A stretch of DNA of 40,634 bases from an uncultured Prevotellaceae bacterium (GTDB lineage: Bacteria > Bacteroidota > Bacteroidia > Bacteroidales > Bacteroidaceae), in the NCBI GenBank assembly GCA_902786665.1, contig CADADN010000036.1, forward strand, positions 31,599 through 72,232. Direction: 5' to 3'. The notes under the pieces were generated by a model that saw only the letters and a list, made by a program, of their open reading frames with translations, ran no database searches and was not told the DNA's origin. Position 1 is the first letter of the stretch; each line of letters opens with the position of its first letter. A program made the position numbers and the translations under genes. Of the stretch, positions 25,251 to 32,819 are shown in pieces.

Positions 25251-25727
25251 ATGGCAACAGCACTTCGTCAATTGTCAGAGCAAGACCTTCAGAAAGTACC
25301 TGATGCCAGCAACATGTGCTTTGGTATTGTTGTATCGGAATGGAACAGGGAAGTTACCAACGCACTCTTGGAAGGTGCCGTAGGCACTCTTGAGAAGCAT
25401 GGCGCCCTTCCAGAGAACATCCATGTGAAGACAGTGCCAGGCAGTTTCGAGTTGGTGTATGGCGCCCATCAGATGACCCTGAACGGCGGATACGACGCCA
25501 TCATCATCCTTGGCAGCGTAATACGTGGCGAGACACCACATTTCGACTACATCTGCCAGGGTGTGACCTACGGCATCGCCACTTTGAACTCCAAGAGCGA
25601 GATTCCCGTCGTCTATGGCCTTTTGACCACCGACACCTTGGAGCAAGCGAAAGAACGTGCCGGAGGAAAACTGGGAAACAAAGGTGACGAATGTGCAATA
25701 GTGGCCATCAAGATGGCTAAATTCTAA
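25251..25727 (+). CDS. ribH: 6,7-dimethyl-8-ribityllumazine synthase
   Basis: This 158-residue enzyme catalyses the penultimate step of riboflavin synthesis, condensing the ribitylaminouracil intermediate with 3,4-dihydroxybutanone phosphate. Recognisable segments are [52 protein letters not shown] (with the catalytic-site His) and [20 protein letters not shown]. Length and motif order are normal. It shares an operon with the TPR gene and is closed by the strong terminator at 25751-25778. No FMN riboswitch is visible upstream. Confidence 0.96.
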   Translation: MATALRQLSEQDLQKVPDASNMCFGIVVSEWNREVTNALLEGAVGTLEKHGALPENIHVKTVPGSFELVYGAHQMTLNGGYDAIIILGSVIRGETPHFDYICQGVTYGIATLNSKSEIPVVYGLLTTDTLEQAKERAGGKLGNKGDECAIVAIKMAKF

Positions 25728-25750
25728 AGCTTTCTAGCTAGAAGATACAA

Positions 25751-25778
25751 GGAGAGGCTGCAGCCTCTCCTTTTTTTT
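25751..25778 (+). terminator. Rho-independent terminator of the TPR-ribH operon
   Basis: A 20-nt perfect palindrome (ggagaggctg/cagcctctcc) is followed by eight T's, 23 nt after the ribH stop. Confidence 0.92.
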
Positions 25779-25782
25779 GTAT

Positions 25783-25827
25783 TATAGTCTCTATAGTTTT
25801 TATAGTCTCTATAGTTTTTATAGACTC
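25783..25827. repeat. Tandem 9-mer array (tatagtctc/tatagtttt), 5 units
   Basis: Five units of exactly 9 nt alternate tatagtctc, tatagtttt, tatagtctc, tatagtttt, tatagactc. The array begins 4 nt after the T-tract of the ribH terminator. Confidence 0.9.
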
Positions 25828-25836
25828 CTTGAAGCT

Positions 25837-25939
25837 CCTATCCTCCTAGGCCCCCTATAGCTTCCTAGGCCTCCTATTTCCTCCCAGGCCTCCTATTTCC
25901 TCCTAGGCCTCCTATTTCCTCCCAGGCCTCCTATAATTC
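25837..25939. repeat. Tandem 19-mer array with cctagg/cctat half-units
   Basis: A 19-nt period (aggcctcctatttcctccc) repeats with unit starts at 25867, 25886, 25905 and 25924. Each unit is two half-units of about 9 and 10 nt that begin CCT (cctaggcct or cccaggcct, then cctatttcct). Decayed half-units extend left to about 25837. The array ends just before the facing terminator of the MFS gene. Confidence 0.88.
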
Positions 25940-25950
25940 CCATAAACCAT

Positions 25951-25992
25951 AAAAATCCTGCCCTCTCCCATAATAGCAAGGGAAAGGGCAGG
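25951..25992 (-). terminator. Terminator of the MFS transporter gene
   Basis: On the minus strand an 8-bp outer stem (cctgccct/agggcagg) plus an inner ccc/ggg pair, with a 10-nt loop, is followed by ATTTTT. It lies about 35 nt after the MFS stop at 26027 and faces the ribH terminator. Confidence 0.75.
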
Positions 25993-26026
25993 AAAGATAT
26001 CTATTGATGTGATGCCAAGCGAGGTA

Positions 26027-27499
26027 TCAATCCTCGACGACCACAGGCTTGTACTTGGGCACGAGAGCTTTCATGATGACCCATCCGATGAGATAGGCGA
26101 CGGCACAGAAGCAGAACACCATCATATAGGCTGCCGGCTTGCCTTCGAATCCAAAGAAAGTGAAAGCAGAACCTTGTCCCTCTGCATAGTCGAAAAGGTT
26201 GCCAGAGATTTTGTTGATCAACATGGAGCCAAGTCCACCAGCCATGGCACCGATACCAGTGATGGTTGCAATTGTTGACTTGGGGAACATGTCACCAATG
26301 GTAGAGAAGATATTGGCCGACCAAGCCTGATGCCCTGCTCCAGCCAGACCGATGATGATGGCAGGCCACCATGCGGGGTCGATAGGACTCTCCTTCCACA
26401 TGGCCAGTGGCTGTGCGAAGAGAGCGAAGAGCGGGAAGAAGGCGAAGATGAGCATGGCGAGCATACGTCCGGCATAAGGATTCATCCCACGTTTTTCAAC
26501 AAAGAGCTTGGGAAGATATCCACCAAAGATAGAGATGACCGTGACGATGAGATAGAGCACGAAGATGAGCACCTGCCCCATAGAGGAACTTGATTTATAA
26601 CCAAATTGGTCAGAGAAATAAGCGGGAGCCCAGAACAAGTAGAACCACCACACGCCATCAGTCATGAACTTACCTACGATGAACGACCATGTCTGCTTGA
26701 AAGTGAAGCATTTTAAGAAATCGATAGCCGGTCCCTCGTCGTTGGCATCCTTGGGGTCATCCTCTGTTTCCACATCCTGATTGATATAGGTAAGCTCAGC
26801 TGCATTGACATGCTTGCTCTTATTGGGCTTGTCGTATACGAACACCCAGAGAGCCATCCATACGAAGCCCAGTCCACCGATGATGATAAAGGCCATCTCC
26901 CATCCGAAAGCCTCGGCCAACGGCGGTATGCTGATGGGTGCTGCAAGCGCTCCCACAGAAGCACCAGCGTTGAAGATGGAAGTAGCGAATGCGCGGTCTT
27001 TCTTCGGGAAATATTCTGCTGTCACCTTGATGGCAGCAGGGAAGTTGCCGCTCTCGCCAAGTGCAAGTATGGCACGGCAGAAGAGGAAGAGATATACGCT
27101 TACCGTTGCGATGCTCACGGCGATATTCGACCCGGCCTGCACCGCCCTGAGTGCCGTCACGTTCTCGAGTCCTACATATTTCATGGTAACCCATCCACAC
27201 GCTGCATGGAGGCATGCGCCAAGCGACCAAACGAAGATGGACCAAAGATAACCTTTCTTGGTGCCCATCCAGTCGATGAACTTTCCTGCGAAGAGGCAGA
27301 AAATCGCATAAAGGATAGAGAATGCCGCCGTGATGGTGCCATAATGGCTGTCGGTCCAATGGAATTCGGGGGCGATGAAATCTTTCCAAGTAAGAGACAG
27401 CACCTGCCGGTCCATATAGTTGACCGTAGTTGCGAAGAACAGCATTGCACAGATAATCCAACGATAGTTGGTCATTTTCGTAGTTTGTATGGGACTCAT
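26027..27499 (-). CDS. MFS transporter, hexuronate (ExuT)-like
   Basis: This 490-residue inner-membrane permease of the major facilitator superfamily has about 12 hydrophobic segments and a charged central loop (about 228-255, KPNKSKHVNAAELTYINQ then acidic residues). The opening MTNYRWIICAMLFFATTVNYMDRQVLSLTW is typical of the anion:cation symporter group that includes ExuT (glucuronate/galacturonate) and related sugar-acid transporters. The substrate is therefore probably a hexuronate or similar sugar acid, by family resemblance only. It is monocistronic, with a -7 element at 27536-27543 and a terminator at 25951-25992. An alternative start, ATG at 27475, is possible. No uronate catabolic genes are visible nearby. 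Confidence 0.88.
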   Translation of the reverse strand: MSPIQTTKMTNYRWIICAMLFFATTVNYMDRQVLSLTWKDFIAPEFHWTDSHYGTITAAFSILYAIFCLFAGKFIDWMGTKKGYLWSIFVWSLGACLHAACGWVTMKYVGLENVTALRAVQAGSNIAVSIATVSVYLFLFCRAILALGESGNFPAAIKVTAEYFPKKDRAFATSIFNAGASVGALAAPISIPPLAEAFGWEMAFIIIGGLGFVWMALWVFVYDKPNKSKHVNAAELTYINQDVETEDDPKDANDEGPAIDFLKCFTFKQTWSFIVGKFMTDGVWWFYLFWAPAYFSDQFGYKSSSSMGQVLIFVLYLIVTVISIFGGYLPKLFVEKRGMNPYAGRMLAMLIFAFFPLFALFAQPLAMWKESPIDPAWWPAIIIGLAGAGHQAWSANIFSTIGDMFPKSTIATITGIGAMAGGLGSMLINKISGNLFDYAEGQGSAFTFFGFEGKPAAYMMVFCFCAVAYLIGWVIMKALVPKYKPVVVED

Positions 27500-27535
27500 A
27501 TTATAAGTGATTAGTTAAAATCTTCTTTCAAAATG

Positions 27536-27543
27536 CAAAGATA
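27536..27543 (-). promoter_or_regulatory. -7 element for the MFS transporter gene
   Basis: TATCTTTG on the minus strand, 36 nt upstream of the ATG at 27499. No TTTG is visible at the expected -33 position. Confidence 0.55.
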
Positions 27544-27617
27544 CCTAAAAAAGGCGTCATTATTGCTTTTTTATTGCTTTTTTTTCGAAAAACGTATTTT
27601 TTGCCTTGAATAGAAGG

Positions 27618-27726
27618 CCAAGGACGCCAGGAAATACCAGGAATTGCTTGGAAAACTAGAAGCCCTAAGAAAACTAGGAAGACTAGAAATCCTAGGAAAA
27701 CTAGAAACCCTAACCCCCTAGCAACC
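27618..27726. repeat. Tandem 9-mer array (ctagRaNNN), about 12 units
   Basis: Seven consecutive exact 9-nt units run from 27647 to 27709 (cttggaaaa, ctagaagcc, ctaagaaaa, ctaggaaga, ctagaaatc, ctaggaaaa, ctagaaacc). They are flanked by looser 8-10-nt units on both sides (ccaggaaata and ccaaggacg on the left, ctagcaacc on the right). The array starts 13 nt after the stop of the murF-alr gene (which ends at 27740 on the minus strand) and stops before the MFS promoter. Confidence 0.85.
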
Positions 27727-27739
27727 CTGAATGCCTGGC

Positions 27740-30226
27740 TCAATCTTGGAAATAGACCCTCTTGACCCTGTTGCTGACCGCGGTGAGTATTTCATAAGGT
27801 ATGGTTTGCAGGGTGTCTGAGAGAACCGTCACGGGGAGGTGGTCGCCGAATATTTCCACAGAATCACCCTCCTTGCAATCGATGCCGGTGACATCTATCA
27901 TGGCAACGTCCATGCAGATGTTTCCCACATATGGCGCCTTTTTCCCATTGACGAGGCAATAGCACCTGCCTCTTCCCAATCCCCTGTTGAGTCCGTCAGC
28001 ATAGCCGATGGGGATTGCAGCGATGACACTGTCTCTTGTGAGCACGCCCTTCCTGCTATAACCTACGGTGTCCTCCTTGGGCACCTCCCTCATCTGCAGG
28101 ATGGTGGTTTTCAATGTACACACATTGTTCAAGATGCGGTTGTCGCGGCTGCTGATGCCATAAAGCCCCAATCCGAGCCTGCACATGTCGTGCTGCCTTT
28201 CCGGGAAATGCTCAATGCCGGCACTGTTGTCGATATGCCGTATGATTTTATGTTGGAAAGCAGCTTGCAGTTTGTCGCTTGCCTCGATGAAACGCTTGTA
28301 TTGCAAATCGGAGAATCGGTCGAAGTCGTCGCTGTCCGAGCCTACGAAATGGGAAAACACCGACCTTGGTATAACCGCATCTTGTTTGAGCAAGACCTCC
28401 AACAGCTTATCGATGTCCTTCTGCGGGTCAAAGCCAAGCCGATGCATACCCGTGTCGAGTTTGATGTGTACGGGATATTTTGAAATGCCTTCTTTCTCGG
28501 CTGCATTCACCAAAGCATCGAGCAAACGGAAGCTATACACTTCAGGTTCAAGTTTGTAGTCGAAAAGGGTTTTAAAAGACGACATCTCCGGATTCATCAC
28601 CATGATGTTTCCCGTGATGCCATTTCTTCTCAAAGTCACCCCCTCATCCACGACGGCGACGGCGAGGTAGTCCACCCTTTGGTCTTGCAATGTCTTTGCT
28701 ATTTCCACGGACCCGGCACCATATCCGTCGGCCTTGATCATACATGTGATTTTGGTGGAAGGCTTGAGGAAAGAGCGGTAGTAATTGAGGTTGTCCACCA
28801 AAGCATTGAGATTGACTTCCAAGATGGTTTCATGCACTTTCCTTACGAGCAGGTCTGTAAGGAGGTCGAAATTGAACTGTCTTGCCCCCTTGAGCAGGAT
28901 TACTTCGTCTCTCAGCGTAGTGAGCAAGCCGCTTTCCACAAACTCCTCCGTGCTTCGGAAGAAAGCCTTGTCGGTTATTTGTATGATGTCTTTCCAATTG
29001 GTTATCACAGGCCCTATGCCAATGAAACGCTCCACCCCCCTGCTGAGGGCAAGGTCGGAGACGGTAGTGTAGAGCACCTCTTCGGGCATCCCGCTTTGGT
29101 AGATGTCGCTAAGCACCAAAGTGCGTCGCCTTCCTTTATGGTCGGGCCTTCGGGTCATGAAATCGAGCGCAATGCCCAATGAGTTGATGTCGGAATTGTA
29201 TGAGTCGTTGATGAGCGTGCATCCATGCTGTCCCTCCTTCACCTCGAGCCTCATGGCCACCGGTTCGAGTTTTCGCATGCGTTGCTGCAGCTGTTGGACG
29301 GTTATCCCCAGTTGCATGGCGACCGCGGCAGCCGTGATGGAGTTCACCACTGAGGCATCGTCGATGAATGGTATTTTGTAATGGCCTTTTTGTTTTTTGA
29401 AAGAGAAAGAGATGGTGGTTTCATCGTTTTGTTTCTCAATTTTTTCCACATACATTGCCGCGTCGGGATTAGAATGCGAGCATTTGATGACACACACCTT
29501 GTAACCCTTTTCATCCACCATCTTGTCGACCATCCTTTCCACCAGAGGTTCCTCTGTGTTGATTACGACACACTTGGTGTTGTGGAAGAGTTTCATCTTT
29601 TCCTTACATTTCTGCTCCAACGACTCGAAATGCTCTTGGTGAGCCGTTCCGATGTATGTCAGCACTCCAATGGTGGGTTGTATGATGTCGCACAACCTTT
29701 CCATCTCTCCAGGCATGCTGATGCCCGCTTCGAAAAGAGCCACCTGTGAATGTTTGTCGAGCAGGAGCACAGAGAGAGGCACCCCCACCTGTGAGTTGTA
29801 GCTTTTAGGCGACCTGGTGACAGTCATGGAAGGTGAGAGGAGGTGATAAAGCCATTCTTTCACCACCGTTTTCCCATTACTTCCCGTAATTCCAACAACG
29901 GGTATGGAGAAAGCGTCACGATGTCGTTCAGCCAGTCTTTGGAGTGCCACAAGGGAGTTTTTCACTCTAAGGAAATTGGCATCTGGAAACCTTCCCTCCC
30001 ATCTCTCAGGCAATTGCTGGACGACAAAGTTTCTCACTCCCCTGTCATAAAGGTCTTCCACATACTTGTGCCCATCGTTCCTGTCAGTCTTGATGGCGAA
30101 GAAGAGTGTGCTTTCAGCGAAACATAGCGACCTGCTGTCGGTCAGCACCCACTGAATGTCTGCTTTGGCAGCACCGAATCGATGCGCTCCAATGAGCGTC
30201 ACCACTTGCTCTATGCTATAATTCAT
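27740..30226 (-). CDS. Bifunctional MurF - alanine racemase
   Basis: This 828-residue fusion supplies D-alanine and ligates D-Ala-D-Ala to the UDP-MurNAc-tripeptide in peptidoglycan synthesis. The N-terminal half (about 1-455) is a Mur ligase with the ATP motif GITGSNGKTVVKEW (about 113-126) and substrate motifs such as DSYNSD. The C-terminal half (about 460-828) is a fold-type III alanine racemase with PLP Lys498 in MIKADGYGAGS and the catalytic-Tyr/terminal-domain block VGYSRKGVLTRDSV...IPIGYADGLNRG. The same fusion is known throughout Bacteroidetes. It lies 25 nt after the 5'-nucleotidase gene, in one operon. Both halves look complete. Confidence 0.95.
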   Translation of the reverse strand: MNYSIEQVVTLIGAHRFGAAKADIQWVLTDSRSLCFAESTLFFAIKTDRNDGHKYVEDLYDRGVRNFVVQQLPERWEGRFPDANFLRVKNSLVALQRLAERHRDAFSIPVVGITGSNGKTVVKEWLYHLLSPSMTVTRSPKSYNSQVGVPLSVLLLDKHSQVALFEAGISMPGEMERLCDIIQPTIGVLTYIGTAHQEHFESLEQKCKEKMKLFHNTKCVVINTEEPLVERMVDKMVDEKGYKVCVIKCSHSNPDAAMYVEKIEKQNDETTISFSFKKQKGHYKIPFIDDASVVNSITAAAVAMQLGITVQQLQQRMRKLEPVAMRLEVKEGQHGCTLINDSYNSDINSLGIALDFMTRRPDHKGRRRTLVLSDIYQSGMPEEVLYTTVSDLALSRGVERFIGIGPVITNWKDIIQITDKAFFRSTEEFVESGLLTTLRDEVILLKGARQFNFDLLTDLLVRKVHETILEVNLNALVDNLNYYRSFLKPSTKITCMIKADGYGAGSVEIAKTLQDQRVDYLAVAVVDEGVTLRRNGITGNIMVMNPEMSSFKTLFDYKLEPEVYSFRLLDALVNAAEKEGISKYPVHIKLDTGMHRLGFDPQKDIDKLLEVLLKQDAVIPRSVFSHFVGSDSDDFDRFSDLQYKRFIEASDKLQAAFQHKIIRHIDNSAGIEHFPERQHDMCRLGLGLYGISSRDNRILNNVCTLKTTILQMREVPKEDTVGYSRKGVLTRDSVIAAIPIGYADGLNRGLGRGRCYCLVNGKKAPYVGNICMDVAMIDVTGIDCKEGDSVEIFGDHLPVTVLSDTLQTIPYEILTAVSNRVKRVYFQD

Positions 30227-30251
30227 TTTCCCTTGTTTGTAGTTATCTATG

Positions 30252-31676
30252 TCATTTGACGAACGTCACGCGTTTTGTCCCGAGATAGTCGACAAAACCT
30301 TTCTTCTCCAAGAAACGCATGAGCATATCTGAACAGACGAGCCCTGTGTCACGCCCCTGGTCAGAGCGAGGGGAATCACAAATGGCAGCCACGTAACTGT
30401 TTGTCACCACTTTGTATTTTTTCTTCATATTGAGTTTCTTGCCATCGAGTGTGAAGAGCTTGATGTCGGCAATCCGTGTGGTGTCGTTCTTGTCGAACCT
30501 CACCTCGCACTTTGCTCCTCCGATGAAAGGGAAGTAGCCCTCGCTTGTTTCATAGCATGAAACCAGCATTTTCTTGAACTCTTCTCCTGTGATGTTCATT
30601 TCTATGCAAGGGTTGCCAAAGGGGTCGAGTCTGAGCACGTCGGAAACGGTGAAAGGCCCGGCTTCCTTCTCAGAGATGCGCACACCTCCATAGTTTTGCA
30701 AGGAAAGGTCTGCCCCTGTCTCGCTGATGATGGCATCACACATCAGGCACCCCAATTCCTCCAGTTCCTTGAACTCATTGGCAGTGGCGAGTTGCCTATG
30801 AAACTCCGGGTTGTTGTTGAAGAAGTCAACCATGGCTTGTGCCACAGCGTTTTTCCGTGGATATCCTTCCACTTGTATGTTCTCGGCTTTCTTGTCCACC
30901 ACTTTGCCATTCTCCATCTTGACGGTGATGTGGGTGACACGCTTGAGTTTGTTGACATTTTGCGTGACAAGTACTCCGTTGTGCATTTCTCCCCCCTTGA
31001 GTTGTGTATGCGTATGCCCTCCGATGATGAGGTCGAAGTCAGGGAATTGCTGTGCCATCTTCACGTCATCCTCATATCCAATATGCGAGAGGAGGATGAA
31101 GAGGTCCACCTTGTCGCGCAGCCAAAGATATTGCTTGATGGTCTCTTCTACAGGTGAGAAGTGCATTCCCACCAAATAATCAGGATGAGCATCTGGAATG
31201 TCATGCGCTCCCAATTGCACCACGCCCAGCACCCCTATTTTCACACCTTCAATCTCAAAGATTTTATAAGGCAGCGGATGCACGTTGAGCTCATCATCTG
31301 CTTTCATATTGGCACAAATGTAAGGGAAGTTGGATGTGGCGAGCACGGTGGAGAGTCCTTTCTGCTTGTTGTCGAACTCATGGTTTCCGAAAGCCGAAGC
31401 ATCAAACCCGATGAAATTCATTAGTGCCGTCATGGGATAAGTGGGTATGGAATAAAGGTCGTTGACAGGGTTTCCCGTCCTGTTGTCCCCGGCGGAGAAG
31501 ACAAGTAGTTGGTTGTCGATGCCTCTCAAGCTATCAGCGATGGCAGCAAGCATGGGCATATTGTCGATGTTGGCGTGCAAGTCGTTCCCCGAGAGGATGT
31601 GTATCTCCCTGGTTTGTGCTTGCATGGTGGCAGCCATCATGACAACTGCCACCAATAAGGCGAAAGTCTTTCTCAT
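30252..31676 (-). CDS. Periplasmic 5'-nucleotidase (UshA-like metallophosphoesterase)
   Basis: This 474-residue secreted enzyme hydrolyses nucleotides, releasing nucleosides and phosphate. It has a signal peptide (MRKTFALLVAVVMMAATMQA), then a calcineurin-like metallophosphatase domain with metal ligands in SGNDLHANID (Asp32, His34), FSAGDNRTGN (Asp64), GNHEFDN (Asn98, His99), HIGYEDD and GGHTHTQL. A C-terminal 5'-nucleotidase domain follows (about 285-474, including SLQNYGGVRI and VVTNSYVAA). It overlaps the preceding small gene by 4 nt (ATGA) and precedes murF-alr by 25 nt. Confidence 0.92.
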   Translation of the reverse strand: MRKTFALLVAVVMMAATMQAQTREIHILSGNDLHANIDNMPMLAAIADSLRGIDNQLLVFSAGDNRTGNPVNDLYSIPTYPMTALMNFIGFDASAFGNHEFDNKQKGLSTVLATSNFPYICANMKADDELNVHPLPYKIFEIEGVKIGVLGVVQLGAHDIPDAHPDYLVGMHFSPVEETIKQYLWLRDKVDLFILLSHIGYEDDVKMAQQFPDFDLIIGGHTHTQLKGGEMHNGVLVTQNVNKLKRVTHITVKMENGKVVDKKAENIQVEGYPRKNAVAQAMVDFFNNNPEFHRQLATANEFKELEELGCLMCDAIISETGADLSLQNYGGVRISEKEAGPFTVSDVLRLDPFGNPCIEMNITGEEFKKMLVSCYETSEGYFPFIGGAKCEVRFDKNDTTRIADIKLFTLDGKKLNMKKKYKVVTNSYVAAICDSPRSDQGRDTGLVCSDMLMRFLEKKGFVDYLGTKRVTFVK

Positions 31677-31882
31677 GGTTGTTTGTTGATTTCGTAGGTG
31701 ATGGCTGCGTCTGCCGTGAGTGGTGCATCGAGGTCGATCTCATGTCCCCATTGGTCGTAGACGACCACCCATGACAAAATGTCTCTACTGATGCCGTTTT
31801 TGACAAAAAGTCTGTTCATGGCATCCCTGACTGTGGCGCCATGGAAGAGTACGACTTCCTGATTGTTTACCGTGATTCTCAT
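31673..31882 (-). CDS. Small beta-grasp-like protein of unknown function
   Basis: This 69-residue protein begins MRITVNNQEVVLFHGATVRDAM, which has the strand-turn-strand-helix look of ubiquitin-like (ThiS/MoaD) proteins, and ends with a strand (AAITYEINKQP). The C-terminal Gly-Gly needed for sulfur-carrier activity is absent, so thiocarboxylate chemistry is unlikely. Start and stop are supported by the promoter at 31968-31999 and by the 4-nt overlap with the nucleotidase gene. It is the first gene of the operon. Function unknown; a small regulator or partner of the nucleotidase is speculative. Confidence 0.75.
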   Translation of the reverse strand: MRITVNNQEVVLFHGATVRDAMNRLFVKNGISRDILSWVVVYDQWGHEIDLDAPLTADAAITYEINKQP

Positions 31883-31967
31883 AAGGATGGGTTGAATAGG
31901 TGTTGTTTTGCATTGGGCGGCACAAGAAAACCATACCCTTTTACTGGTGTCTCCTCATACCGATATG

Positions 31968-31999
31968 CAAAAGTAGTGATTTATTCGGAGGAGGCAAAA
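31968..31999 (-). promoter_or_regulatory. Promoter of the small protein/5'-nucleotidase/murF-alr operon
   Basis: TTTTG (31995-31999) and -7 TACTTTTG (31968-31975) on the minus strand have a 19-nt spacer. The leader to the ATG at 31882 would be about 80 nt and contains no obvious hairpin. The rest of the gap (32000-32130) holds no visible gene or repeat. Confidence 0.75.
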
Positions 32000-32130
32000 T
32001 AATTCATGAAAAACTTGCATTTCGCGTCTTGAAAAGGGATGCTGGCGGCTTATCTAAAAGGCAATGCAAACAAACAGCCAAACCCGCAACATGCATGAAG
32101 GCCATATATGCGAGTTTGGCTCTAGCATGA

Positions 32131-32230
32131 GGATATAGGAAGTGCTAGGAAGTGCTAGGAAGTGCTAGGAAATTCTAGGAAGTGCTAGGATATCCTAGGA
32201 CCTCCTAGAACTTCCTATTACGTCCTATAC
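32131..32230. repeat. Tandem decamer array (agtgctagga), 10 units with an orientation switch
   Basis: Ten units, each exactly 10 nt, run from 32131 to 32230. The first six or seven carry ctagga at their right end (agtgctagga four times). From about 32194 the units carry the reverse complement (tcctag, tcctag, tccta, tccta). The switch point is the 14-bp palindrome ctaggatatcctag (32185-32198), so a transcript can fold the two halves onto each other. The right-most unit contains the stop codon of the LutC-like gene. Confidence 0.92.
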
Positions 32231-32806
32231 CAGCACGACGGTGGCAGATCTGGCAGCTTGTGCTCCCATGACGAGTACTTGGGCGATGTCGGCGGTTTTT
32301 GAGGGTCCGCTGATGAAAGTGCCATAGCCATAGTCATTAAACTGAATACGCTTGTAAGCCTCGTGCATGTTGTTGACGATTTCCGTTTTCTTGAGAAGTA
32401 TGACGAGGTTTTCCGAGATGAAGCATACCGCCTTCTCCTCCATGGCCTGAGGCACCCACACGCAGGCATTCTCAGCCACTCCGAACACGCCCTTGATGAT
32501 GCCCACATCCGTGCCGTTGAGGGCTTGTGGCGACCCGATGGTGTCGGGATTCCTTGTGGCAATGGTCACCTCCTCAAGGTTGCTGGCTATTTCCTTGGCA
32601 TCAGGGAAGAGTTCCTTCACCAGCGTATTGATGTCTTGTCCTGGTTTCAATTCGACGACCTTTCCACCCACACTCTCCGTCATGGAAATGAATTGTGCGA
32701 GAGGGGCTGGATAGGTGATGCCCTTGATGTCGTCGAGCGAGGGCATGTCGAATTTCTCCTTCACGTTTTTCCTGAATCTTGACAGGATATCTTCTTTGTT
32801 GCTCAT
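32225..32806 (-). CDS. lutC: Lactate utilization protein LutC-like (LUD domain)
   Basis: This 193-residue single LUD-domain protein is the third component of the LutABC L-lactate oxidation complex. Segments typical of the domain are TIATRNPDTIGSPQALNGTD and GTFISGPSKTADI near the C-terminus, the latter matching the conserved SGPSRTADIE-like motif. The start lies 13 nt after the lutB stop. The stop codon TAG falls inside the decamer array, so the repeat contributes the last bases of the gene. Confidence 0.88.
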   Translation of the reverse strand: MSNKEDILSRFRKNVKEKFDMPSLDDIKGITYPAPLAQFISMTESVGGKVVELKPGQDINTLVKELFPDAKEIASNLEEVTIATRNPDTIGSPQALNGTDVGIIKGVFGVAENACVWVPQAMEEKAVCFISENLVILLKKTEIVNNMHEAYKRIQFNDYGYGTFISGPSKTADIAQVLVMGAQAARSATVVLV

Positions 32807-32819
32807 AATTTCCTTTTTT

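Noticed and set aside
25728-25750. FMN riboswitch or other riboflavin-linked RNA around ribH
   Set aside because: No RFN-like conserved segments are visible upstream of the operon or after ribH; only a simple terminator follows.
27528-27743. Hydrophobic 71-codon frame reading LVFLGFLVFL-type repeats
   Set aside because: It is the translation of the 9-nt tandem array; the repeat period being a multiple of 3 creates the pattern.
31673-31882. ThiS sulfur-carrier annotation for the 69-residue protein
   Set aside because: No C-terminal Gly-Gly and no thiamine genes nearby, so only a fold-level resemblance is claimed.
31900-32130. 76-codon plus-strand frame in the gap before lutC
   Set aside because: It overlaps the minus-strand promoter at 31968-31999, has no RBS or promoter of its own and no recognisable features.
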